From assembly GCF_002287175.1 (NCBI RefSeq), contig NZ_LMVM01000040.1, positions 134,639 through 198,638 on the forward strand: a stretch of 64,000 nt of DNA, given 5' to 3'. The stretch's first letter is position 1, and each line of letters opens with the position of its first letter. The translations under genes and the position numbers were made by a program. The notes beneath the pieces were generated by a model that was not told where the DNA came from, made no database searches, and saw nothing but the letters and a program-made list of their open reading frames with translations. Below, in pieces: positions 16,331 to 24,147 of the stretch. This stretch comes from Methanobacterium bryantii (GTDB taxonomy: Archaea > Methanobacteriota > Methanobacteria > Methanobacteriales > Methanobacteriaceae).

Positions 16331-17605
16331 ATGGAAACAAAAAGTATTTTGATAGATAACGTTACTATACTGGGCGGTGAGATTAAAAAAGGCTCAGTAA
16401 TTGTAGAAAATGATAAAATAGTAGAAATAACTGAAAAATCAGGATCACACAGCGCTGATGAGGTAATAAAGGGTGAAAAAAAAGTTCTAATGCCAGGACT
16501 TGTAAATACACACACTCATCTTTCAATGACACTTATGAGAGGACTTGCAAATGACTTACCACTTGATACCTGGCTAAATGATCATATATGGCCTGTAGAA
16601 GCCGAATTAAACAGAGAAGATTGTTATGCTGGGGCTTTACTGGCATGTATTGAAATGATAAAGTCTGGAACCACCACATTCAATGATATGTACTTTTTTA
16701 TGGATGATGTTGCCAAAGCAGTTGATAAATCTGGCTTAAGAGGAATGCTTTCATATGGAATGATTGATTTTGGAGACGAAGAGAAGAGAAAGGCTGAATT
16801 TAAAGAAACCATGAGGATAATAGAAAAATGCCATGATACTGCAGATGGTAGAATAAAAGTTGTATTTGGGCCACATGCTCCACATACATGCTCCACTGAG
16901 CTTTTAAAAGAAGTAAGGGAAAGGGCAAGTAAATTGGGGCTTAAAATACATATTCATGTTAATGAAACTGAATTTGAGGCGGATCAAGTAAAAGAGTCTT
17001 ATGGTGTAAGGTCGTTTGAATATCTTGATGAAATAGGTTTTCTGGCCGATGATGTTATAGCAGCACATGCTGTATGGCTTTCAGATAAAGAAATAAAAAT
17101 AATTAAAGAAAATAATGTGAAATTATCCCACAACCCTACAAGTAACATGAAATTGGCATCAGGAGTATCACCTGTTTCAAAATTAATTGGCACTGGAGTA
17201 AATGTATCTTTGGGAACTGACGGTGCAGCCTCAAATAACAATTTAGACTTATTTGAAGAGATGAAGCTGGTAGCACTGCTTCAAAAAGTGCACACTGGCG
17301 ATTCTACAGTTCTTCCAGCTGAAAAAGTGTTTAATATGGCCACAATTGATGCTGCTGCTGCTTTAGGTCTTGAAAATGAAATTGGAAGTATTGAAGTTGG
17401 GAAAAAGGCTGATCTCGTACTTGTGGATATGAAAACTCCTAGTTTAACTCCATTTAGGCATCCAGTATCTCATGTTGTGTATGCTGCAAATGGCGGTGAT
17501 GTTGACACTGTAATTTGTAATGGGGAGATCTTGATGAGAAACAAAGTATTAGAGGTGCTTGATGAGACTGAGGTAGTTCGGCTCGCTGAAAATGCTGTAG
17601 AATAA
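16331..17605 (+). CDS. dadD: 5'-deoxyadenosine / S-adenosylhomocysteine deaminase, copy 1
   Basis: 424 residues of the amidohydrolase superfamily, subclass MtaD/DadD. Metal ligands are seen in NTHTHLSMTLMRG, IHIHVNETEFE, the IAAHAVWLSD histidine and LGTDGAASNN. In methanogens this enzyme deaminates 5'-deoxyadenosine, SAH, methylthioadenosine and adenosine for purine and SAM salvage. Copy 1 has Asn in HVNETE and His in PHAPHTCS where copy 2 has the commoner Ala and Tyr, so the two may differ in substrate. Binding site GGTGG. First of a tandem pair with separate promoters. Confidence 0.9.
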   Translation: METKSILIDNVTILGGEIKKGSVIVENDKIVEITEKSGSHSADEVIKGEKKVLMPGLVNTHTHLSMTLMRGLANDLPLDTWLNDHIWPVEAELNREDCYAGALLACIEMIKSGTTTFNDMYFFMDDVAKAVDKSGLRGMLSYGMIDFGDEEKRKAEFKETMRIIEKCHDTADGRIKVVFGPHAPHTCSTELLKEVRERASKLGLKIHIHVNETEFEADQVKESYGVRSFEYLDEIGFLADDVIAAHAVWLSDKEIKIIKENNVKLSHNPTSNMKLASGVSPVSKLIGTGVNVSLGTDGAASNNNLDLFEEMKLVALLQKVHTGDSTVLPAEKVFNMATIDAAAALGLENEIGSIEVGKKADLVLVDMKTPSLTPFRHPVSHVVYAANGGDVDTVICNGEILMRNKVLEVLDETEVVRLAENAVE

Positions 17606-17783
17606 AACCGTGACTATAAATGCACTTTTGAACTATGGAAGTACTTTTTTTTATTAAATGTTTTATAATTTGAAGTTATTATGTCATAAGTACAGTTTAT
17701 CCAGAGTATATATTGGACTTCAATAATAAATAATAACTATTTATGTAAATTAATCTAAAATTTAAATATTAACCGGTGGTTCC

Positions 17784-19076
17784 ATGGAAACAAAAAGTAT
17801 TTTAATAGATAACGTTACTATACTGGGCGATGAGATTAAAAAAGGTTCAGTAATTGTAGAAAACGATAAAATTGTAGAAATAACAGAAAAAACAGGCTCA
17901 CACAGTGCTGATGAGATAATAAACGGCGAAAAAAAAGTTCTAATGCCTGGACTTGTAAATACACATACTCATCTATCAATGACACTTATGAGAGGTCTTG
18001 CAGATGACTTACCTCTTGATACATGGTTAAATGATCATATTTGGCCAGTGGAGGCTAATTTAACAGGCGATTACTGTTATGCAGGTGCTTTACTGGCATG
18101 TATTGAAATGATAAAGTCTGGAACCACCGCATTCAATGATATGTACTTTTTTATGGATGATGTGGCGAAAGCAGTTGATAACTCTGGTTTAAGGGGCATG
18201 CTATCCCACGGGATGATAGACCTTGGGGACGAAGAGAAGAGAAAGGCCGAATTTAGGGAAACCATGAGGATAATAGAAAAATGCCATGATACTGCAGACG
18301 GGAGAATAAAAGTCGCATTTGGGCCACATGCACCTTACACATGTTCAACAGAACTTTTAAAAGAAGTAAGAGAAAAAGCAAGTAAATTAGGGCTCAAAAT
18401 CCACATTCATGTGGCTGAGACTGAATTTGAAGTTGGACAGGTAAAGGAGTCCTACGGTGCAAGACCTTTTGAATACCTTGATGAAATAGGTTTTTTAGCA
18501 GATGATGTAATAGCAGCGCATGCTGTATGGCTTTCAGATAAAGAAATAAAAATAATTAAAGAAAATAATGTGAAATTATCCCACAACCCTACAAGTAACA
18601 TGAAGCTGGCGTCAGGAATATCTCCAGTTTCTAAATTAATTGAAAGCGGTGTAAATGTATCATTGGGAACTGACGGTGCAGCCTCAAATAACAATTTAGA
18701 CTTGTTCGAAGAGATGAAATTGGCAGCACTACTTCAAAAAGTCAACACGGGGGATTCTACAGTGCTTCCAGCTGAAAAAGTGCTTGAAATGGCCACAATT
18801 GATGCTGCTGCTGCTTTAGGTCTTGAAAACGAAATTGGCAGCATTGAAGTTGGGAAAAAGGCTGATCTCGTACTTGTGGATATGAAAACTCCTAGTTTAA
18901 CTCCATTTAGGCATCCAGTATCTCATGTTGTGTATGCTGCAAACGGCGGCGATGTTGACACTGTAATCTGTAATGGGGAAATTTTGATGAGAAATAAAGT
19001 GTTAGAAGTGCTTGATGAGGCTGAAGTGATTCAGCTTGCTGAAGGTGCTGCAGAGGAACTTTTATCAAAAAGCTGA
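17784..19076 (+). CDS. dadD: 5'-deoxyadenosine / S-adenosylhomocysteine deaminase, copy 2
   Basis: 430 residues, almost the same as copy 1 through the whole length, with six extra C-terminal residues (ELLSKS). All metal-binding motifs are present (THTHLSMTLMRG, HIHVAETEFE, AAHAVWLSD, GTDGAASNN). PHAPYTCS and HVAETE match the usual form of the family, so this may be the ancestral activity. Its upstream ~60 nt resemble those of copy 1. Recent tandem duplication, since even third codon positions are largely kept in long stretches such as the last 200 nt. Confidence 0.9.
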   Translation: METKSILIDNVTILGDEIKKGSVIVENDKIVEITEKTGSHSADEIINGEKKVLMPGLVNTHTHLSMTLMRGLADDLPLDTWLNDHIWPVEANLTGDYCYAGALLACIEMIKSGTTAFNDMYFFMDDVAKAVDNSGLRGMLSHGMIDLGDEEKRKAEFRETMRIIEKCHDTADGRIKVAFGPHAPYTCSTELLKEVREKASKLGLKIHIHVAETEFEVGQVKESYGARPFEYLDEIGFLADDVIAAHAVWLSDKEIKIIKENNVKLSHNPTSNMKLASGISPVSKLIESGVNVSLGTDGAASNNNLDLFEEMKLAALLQKVNTGDSTVLPAEKVLEMATIDAAAALGLENEIGSIEVGKKADLVLVDMKTPSLTPFRHPVSHVVYAANGGDVDTVICNGEILMRNKVLEVLDEAEVIQLAEGAAEELLSKS

Positions 19077-19081
19077 TTTCC

Positions 19082-19761
19082 ATAAATAAGCTGGTCTTAT
19101 TTGATATCGACAAAACGTTAATAGATAGGTCAATATGCCACCATGTGGCATTCTCCTATGCTTTTAGAAAGGTTTATGGTGTTAATGTAGATATCAGCAT
19201 CATTAATTATGCTGAAATGACCGATCCGCAGATCGCAGTTGAAGTTCTTAAGTGTGTTGGGCTTGATGGGAATTTAATTAAGGCTAAGCTAGATGAATGC
19301 AATGGAAGCAGTTGTTGATTATTTTAAAGAAAATGTAGAAAGAGAAGATATTCCTGCTTTAGATGGGTCAAAAGAACTTTTGGAGTATTAGAAAATAAAG
19401 TACTCATTGGTTTAATTACCGGCAATTTAGAGCAAATTGTCTTAGAAAAAATGAAAAAAGCAGGTTTAAGTCGTTATTTCAAGGTGGGCTGATTTGGAAG
19501 CGACAATATAAATAGGACAGAGCTAGTTAAAACTGCCATTAAGAGGGATAGGGATGATCATGATTTCGATGGCAGTGAAATTTTTGTTTTTGGAGATACT
19601 CCCGTGATATAAAAGCAGGGTTTGAATCAGGTGCTAAGACTGTAGGGGTTGCAACAGGGAGATATTCAAAAGATGAACTTAAAGATTCAGACGCTGATTT
19701 TGTTTTTGATAATTTAACGGATAAAAAAGAAATATTGAATGTTATACTTGAAAATTCTTAA
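19082..19761 (+). pseudogene. HAD-superfamily phosphatase, broken
   Basis: Read across frames, this gives a full HAD hydrolase: LVLFDIDKTLIDRS (nucleophile Asp pair), MEAVVDYFKENV, VLIGLITGNLE (motif II), FVFGDTPRDIKAGFESGAKT (motif IV) and ADFVFDNLTD at the end. Three frameshifts (about 19295, 19388 and 19604, the last in a CCC run) and an in-frame TGA (about 19490) break it. At the expected start stands ATA rather than ATG. It follows dadD copy 2 by 5 nt and may once have been co-transcribed. Homologues act as phosphoglycolate-type phosphatases. Sequencing error is the alternative for the homopolymer shifts but not easily for all four lesions. Confidence 0.85.
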
Positions 19762-19843
19762 TTTTAGCTTTAAATAGAATTAAACCTATTGTTTTAACTA
19801 GATGATCTGGCAAAATAAAAATAATTGGAATTCAAATTATATC

Positions 19844-21328
19844 TTATCTCCTAATTACATTATTGATTGTAATGGCTATAAGGAGCAGCACTGGCCATAT
19901 TTCAAGCCTTCCCATCCAGAAATCTATGATGAAAACTATTTTTACAAGTACTGGCGAATCAGGAGTCATAATCCCGCTTGAAAGCCCAACGTTACTTAAA
20001 GCAGATGCTACTTCAAAAATGACTCTTGATATGTCGGAGTAATATATGAGGGTTATAATCACGCTTATTATGTATATTACAAGGTATGTAAACACAAATG
20101 CACTTGTTATTCTTAAAACATCGTCTGTAATCTGTAATTCAGTGACATGGTGAACTTTTTTAGCCATTACAGCTTTACCTGGTAGTATAAATGATTTGAC
20201 CTGCCATGATATCCCTTTTAAAAGTACACCCAACCTGAGCCATTTAATACCCCCACCAGTAGATAGTGAACCAGCACCAATTATCATGATTATGGTGAGG
20301 AGAAAAGTACCGAGACCAATCCATTGGCTCAGTATATCTGGATAAAAAGCTGTTTGCAGACCTGTTGTAGATATGGCAGAAACCATCTGGAACAGGGCAA
20401 ATCTGAAGTTGAGCAGCAAGCTATTTCCATAAACATGGTTGTTGTACAGTACAAATGTCACAAGAATTGTTGAGACCACAATAAGTGAAAATGCCACTTT
20501 TGTTTCTATATCCCTGAAGTATTCCCTCCAATTTCCTTTTAAAATTGTGTAGAGTAGGGCGTAGTTTGTGGCTCCAAGTATCATTATAATCATGGCTGCT
20601 ATTTCTATCCAGATGCTGTTATAGAATAAAAGGCTTGTATTATGCATTCCAAATCCACCTGTGGATAGGGTGGTAAATGCATGGAAAATAGAATCAAAAA
20701 CATGCATACCTGCCGCTAAATAGAGAGCTATGGCAATTGCAGTAAATGAAACATACATGTAAACTACGACACGGGTTGATTGTTTAATGCTGGGTCTTAA
20801 ACGTTCTTCTCTACCTTCTGCAAAGTAAAGGCGCATTACATCAGCACCAGTGGATCTAAAAATGGCCAAAAGTAGGAATATGATTCCAAGACCTCCAATC
20901 CATTGAGTAAAAGCTCTCCAAAAATTAATTGTGTAAGAAATAGCATCTATATTTGAAAACATGCTGAAACCAGTTGTTGTAAATCCAGACATGGCTTCAA
21001 AATAAGCATTTAAATAAGATAAATCTCCTGAAAAAAAGTAGGGTAACGCACCAAGTGCACATGCAATCAACCATATGGCAGTTGAAAAAACCATTGCACT
21101 TTTAATGGTCATTTTTATTTCTGTTTTAAATAATTTAACAAAAGTAAAGCCAATAACTGCACTTATAGCAGCTGAAGATAAAAAAGGAACTATATATCGG
21201 GGCTCATTATAAATAAGAGAAACTAAAATAGGAACTAGCATTGCAGCTCCAAGAAGCATGCAAACATCTCCTGTGTAATGAAGGATAGTTTTAACTTCTC
21301 TCCTACTCAGCCTATGAACCCTTTGCAT
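19844..21328 (-). CDS. trkH: TrkH-type potassium uptake protein
   Basis: 494 residues with the four-fold M1-P-M2 design of the Trk/Ktr/HKT family. The four filter loops are visible: SGFTTTGFSMF, TTLSTGGFGMH, SAISTTGLQTA and SALSNVGLSSG, each with its filter Gly. It forms the K+ (or Na+/K+) conducting subunit and needs the cytosolic TrkA ring. It follows trkA by 11 nt with TGTGAT as binding site, so one operon. A second, more distant trkH lies upstream. Confidence 0.92.
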   Translation of the reverse strand: MQRVHRLSRREVKTILHYTGDVCMLLGAAMLVPILVSLIYNEPRYIVPFLSSAAISAVIGFTFVKLFKTEIKMTIKSAMVFSTAIWLIACALGALPYFFSGDLSYLNAYFEAMSGFTTTGFSMFSNIDAISYTINFWRAFTQWIGGLGIIFLLLAIFRSTGADVMRLYFAEGREERLRPSIKQSTRVVVYMYVSFTAIAIALYLAAGMHVFDSIFHAFTTLSTGGFGMHNTSLLFYNSIWIEIAAMIIMILGATNYALLYTILKGNWREYFRDIETKVAFSLIVVSTILVTFVLYNNHVYGNSLLLNFRFALFQMVSAISTTGLQTAFYPDILSQWIGLGTFLLTIIMIIGAGSLSTGGGIKWLRLGVLLKGISWQVKSFILPGKAVMAKKVHHVTELQITDDVLRITSAFVFTYLVIYIISVIITLIYYSDISRVIFEVASALSNVGLSSGIMTPDSPVLVKIVFIIDFWMGRLEIWPVLLLIAITINNVIRR

Positions 21329-21339
21329 TTAATCACATT

Positions 21340-21990
21340 CTAGGTCGTGAACATCTGCGTAACTTTTTTCACGGCATTTGCCTTAACAAGTACGGAAATA
21401 AGGTTATTTTCATTTAAAACCATATTTTCCTTTGGAATAATGATGTTGCCATTATTATGAACTGCGGCAATTATATAATCATCTGTGGGACTCACTTCTC
21501 TAATTTCTTTACCAATTACCTTTTTATTTTTCACGGTAATGTTTATCATTTCTGCATTTCCCTTTCCAAGCACGATTAGATCGGCTATATTGGGTCTTGT
21601 TATCACTTTCTCAAGGTAACTCGCTGCAGTAAGTTCGGGACTTACAACAAAATTGATACCTACTTTTTGAAATGCTTCCTCATGTGATATATCGCTTACC
21701 CTTGCTATAATTTTTTCTATATTATAATCCCTTACAAGAATACTTGATAACAAATTAGCGTCGTCATTCCCTGTAGCTGCAACAAAAACATCTGCATCAC
21801 CAATATTGGCTTCTTCGAGAATCTTTTTATTGGTACCATTACCACAGATAACCAGTGCATCTAGTTCCGTCGCAGCATTATTACATAATTCTTCACTTTT
21901 TTCGATTATAGTAACATCGTTACCATTTTCAATTAGTTTTGAGGCCAGGTTAAGACCTACTCTTCCTCCGCCCATTATTACTACATACAT
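21340..21990 (-). CDS. trkA: TrkA potassium uptake regulatory subunit
   Basis: 216 residues: an N-terminal RCK/Rossmann domain with GGGRVGLNLASKL and the acidic residue ending beta-2 (VTIIEKSE), the VICGNGTNKKIL and VAATGNDDANLL segments, then a TrkA-C domain from about residue 135. It binds NAD(H)/nucleotides and gates TrkH. First gene of the trkA-trkH operon; it may serve both TrkH paralogues since only one TrkA is present here. Confidence 0.92.
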   Translation of the reverse strand: MYVVIMGGGRVGLNLASKLIENGNDVTIIEKSEELCNNAATELDALVICGNGTNKKILEEANIGDADVFVAATGNDDANLLSSILVRDYNIEKIIARVSDISHEEAFQKVGINFVVSPELTAASYLEKVITRPNIADLIVLGKGNAEMINITVKNKKVIGKEIREVSPTDDYIIAAVHNNGNIIIPKENMVLNENNLISVLVKANAVKKVTQMFTT

Positions 21991-22008
21991 AAATACACCT
22001 TATCAATA

Positions 22009-22367
22009 ATTATAGTTTAAATCGTTTAAATAAATACTTAAAACGGTTATAAGTTTGAAATAAAATGTTATTCTACATAAATATAGTCAATAAACTTTAC
22101 TTTAAGTTCATACTGGCTATGCAACGGTTTACTAATTTTTTTTATACCGATTCATGTAATTTGACCAATGTTATATATAAACTTTATCTTCCGATATCTT
22201 CCGACTGGTTAAATTCAAGGTCTTAAACTATTTTTTGCACTAAAGTAGACATTAAATTGGGGTATATAAGTAAAACCTGCCGAATAAATGGACTAAAGAC
22301 ATATGAATTTGTAATATGTCTTGCTAATTTATTAAGAGTAATACTAAACTATAACATGTACTTTTAA
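22009..22367. other. Intergenic region upstream of trkA
   Basis: AT-rich, with TCTTCCGATATCTTCCGA (22187-22206 region), a direct repeat of TCTTCCGA. TATA-like stretches (TATATATAAAC) are present on both strands. No gene seen. Confidence 0.3.
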
Positions 22368-22472
22368 TTATTTGGATATGGTCCCTGTACGCAGTAGATA
22401 ACCTATTATAACGACGATTATGAAGATGAGGGTGCAGGCGATTATTATTTGAACTGCTGTTATCCTTTCCAT
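22368..22472 (-). CDS. 34-residue single-span membrane peptide
   Basis: Reads MERITAVQIIIACTLIFI... with one hydrophobic helix (about residues 7-26) and the polar end LLRTGTISK. It sits between the two Trk clusters on the same strand, 110 nt after the second trkH. Small single-span subunits are known for other K+ systems (KdpF), so an accessory peptide is conceivable, but there is no homology evidence. A weak AAGGGG lies about 30 nt upstream. Could be chance. Confidence 0.35.
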   Translation of the reverse strand: MERITAVQIIIACTLIFIIVVIIGYLLRTGTISK

Positions 22473-22582
22473 TTTTTGATCTTTGGATTTCCCCTTTATT
22501 AATTATTCTATGTTATGTATTATTTACAATGAATACTGTTCCTTTTATATCAATTTTTAGAATAGTTTCAACATAAAAAAAA

Positions 22583-24016
22583 TTAAAACCTCTTTAATGC
22601 ACCTAATGATGCTTTTATTAAAACAAGTACTGGAATTATTTCAATTCTTCCAATCCACATGTTAAATATCAGGAAAATTTGGGGAATTTGAGGCATTGTT
22701 GGGGATGTAATTCCCATTGAAAGCCCAACGTTTCCCTGCGCTGAAATAATTTCATATAATGAGTTTAAAGCATCGTATCCATACTGTACAAATACAAGCC
22801 AGCTTATGAATATGAAAAGAAGATAAATAAATACATAAGAACTTGCTTCTCTAACTTCTACATCTGTTACAGGTTTTCCAGATATTTTTTTGGGTATAAC
22901 AGAACCTGCAGGAGAAAGTACCCTTAAAAGTTCCCAATAATATCCTTTTAAAATTGTAACTATCCTTATAAGTTTTACTGCACCTGAAGTTGATCCTGCT
23001 GAACCTCCAATTATCATTGCAGCTATGAGTATTATTTTCACGTATTGGGGCCATGCTACCTGGGCACTTGTGGATGGAATACTGGATCCAGTACACGTAA
23101 TAGCAGATATTACATGAAAAACAGAATCCATGGTGGTAAGATGTGCATTTATGAATATAAGGGTAGAGAATATAAATATTATAATAATCATTGCCTGAAA
23201 CTGGATATCCCGAATCATATCTTTTACTTTGCCTTTTAAAACTCTATAATGGACAAGGAAGCTTGTAGCACCAATAATCATGATGACCATGGTTATTAAA
23301 TTAATTAAATTGCTGTGAAATCCTCCAATGTTGTCGTTATAAACTGACATACCGCCGGTTGATAAATTGGTCATGGTGGTGTTTATAGCATTGAATATGG
23401 ACATTCCTGCAAGAACATATAAAACAATACCTAAAATTGTATAAAACAGATAAATCCACCACATAGTTTTCACAGTGCCTGTGATACTCGGTTTAATTTT
23501 TTCTTCTCTGGCTTCGGATTTATATAACCTTGAAGCAGATGTTCCTGGACGTATCAAAATTCCTATAACAACAATAACAACTCCAAGTCCACCGATCCAT
23601 TGTGCAATGCTTCTTAAAAATAAAACCGATTTAGGAACAGTTTCAACATTTAATATGGTGAGTCCAGTAGTCGTCCATGCGGACATACTTTCAAAATAAG
23701 CGTTTAAAAAGTTAATATGTGTAATATTCATTAAGATAAGGCTTCCGATTAGAGCTGCCCAGAGCCATGAAAGGGCAGCTATCATCATACCATGCTTAAG
23801 CCCCATTCTTCTATTTTTGCCCCTGAGAGATCTTCTGAGAATGTAACCTACTAAAATTGAAAATCCTGATGGAATTAAAAAAGAGATATAATTACCTTCA
23901 TTATAGATTAAAGCAACAAATATCGGTGTTAAAGTTACTACACCAATACCAATCATTATTAATCCTAATTGCTCTAATATTACAAATAAATCTTTTTTTC
24001 TCAGTTGACCAATCAT
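22583..24016 (-). CDS. trkH: TrkH-type potassium uptake protein, second paralogue
   Basis: 477 residues, same M1-P-M2 four-fold plan: SAWTTTGLTIL, TNLSTGGMSVY, SAITCTGSSIP and SAQGNVGLSMG are the filter loops. It is more distant from the first TrkH than a recent duplicate would be. No ribosome binding site precedes the ATG; instead a TATA box lies about 34 nt upstream, so the mRNA is probably leaderless or nearly so. It may share TrkA with the other copy. Confidence 0.9.
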   Translation of the reverse strand: MIGQLRKKDLFVILEQLGLIMIGIGVVTLTPIFVALIYNEGNYISFLIPSGFSILVGYILRRSLRGKNRRMGLKHGMMIAALSWLWAALIGSLILMNITHINFLNAYFESMSAWTTTGLTILNVETVPKSVLFLRSIAQWIGGLGVVIVVIGILIRPGTSASRLYKSEAREEKIKPSITGTVKTMWWIYLFYTILGIVLYVLAGMSIFNAINTTMTNLSTGGMSVYNDNIGGFHSNLINLITMVIMIIGATSFLVHYRVLKGKVKDMIRDIQFQAMIIIIFIFSTLIFINAHLTTMDSVFHVISAITCTGSSIPSTSAQVAWPQYVKIILIAAMIIGGSAGSTSGAVKLIRIVTILKGYYWELLRVLSPAGSVIPKKISGKPVTDVEVREASSYVFIYLLFIFISWLVFVQYGYDALNSLYEIISAQGNVGLSMGITSPTMPQIPQIFLIFNMWIGRIEIIPVLVLIKASLGALKRF

Positions 24017-24044
24017 TGATACCGTATATATAATTTTCGGCAGA

Positions 24045-24056
24045 GCATATAAATTT
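24045..24056 (-). promoter_or_regulatory. TATA box placed for a near-leaderless trkH mRNA
   Basis: On the minus strand AAATTTATATGC lies ~34 nt before the ATG of the second trkH; with the usual 22-27 nt offset transcription begins within ~10 nt of the start codon. Confidence 0.45.
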
Positions 24057-24147
24057 AATCATTATTACAATATTTTGGCTTATTTGAAAATTGCATATAA
24101 TCAAGAGGGTATGTTAAGTGAGTATGTGTTTTAAAAGAAAATAAAAG

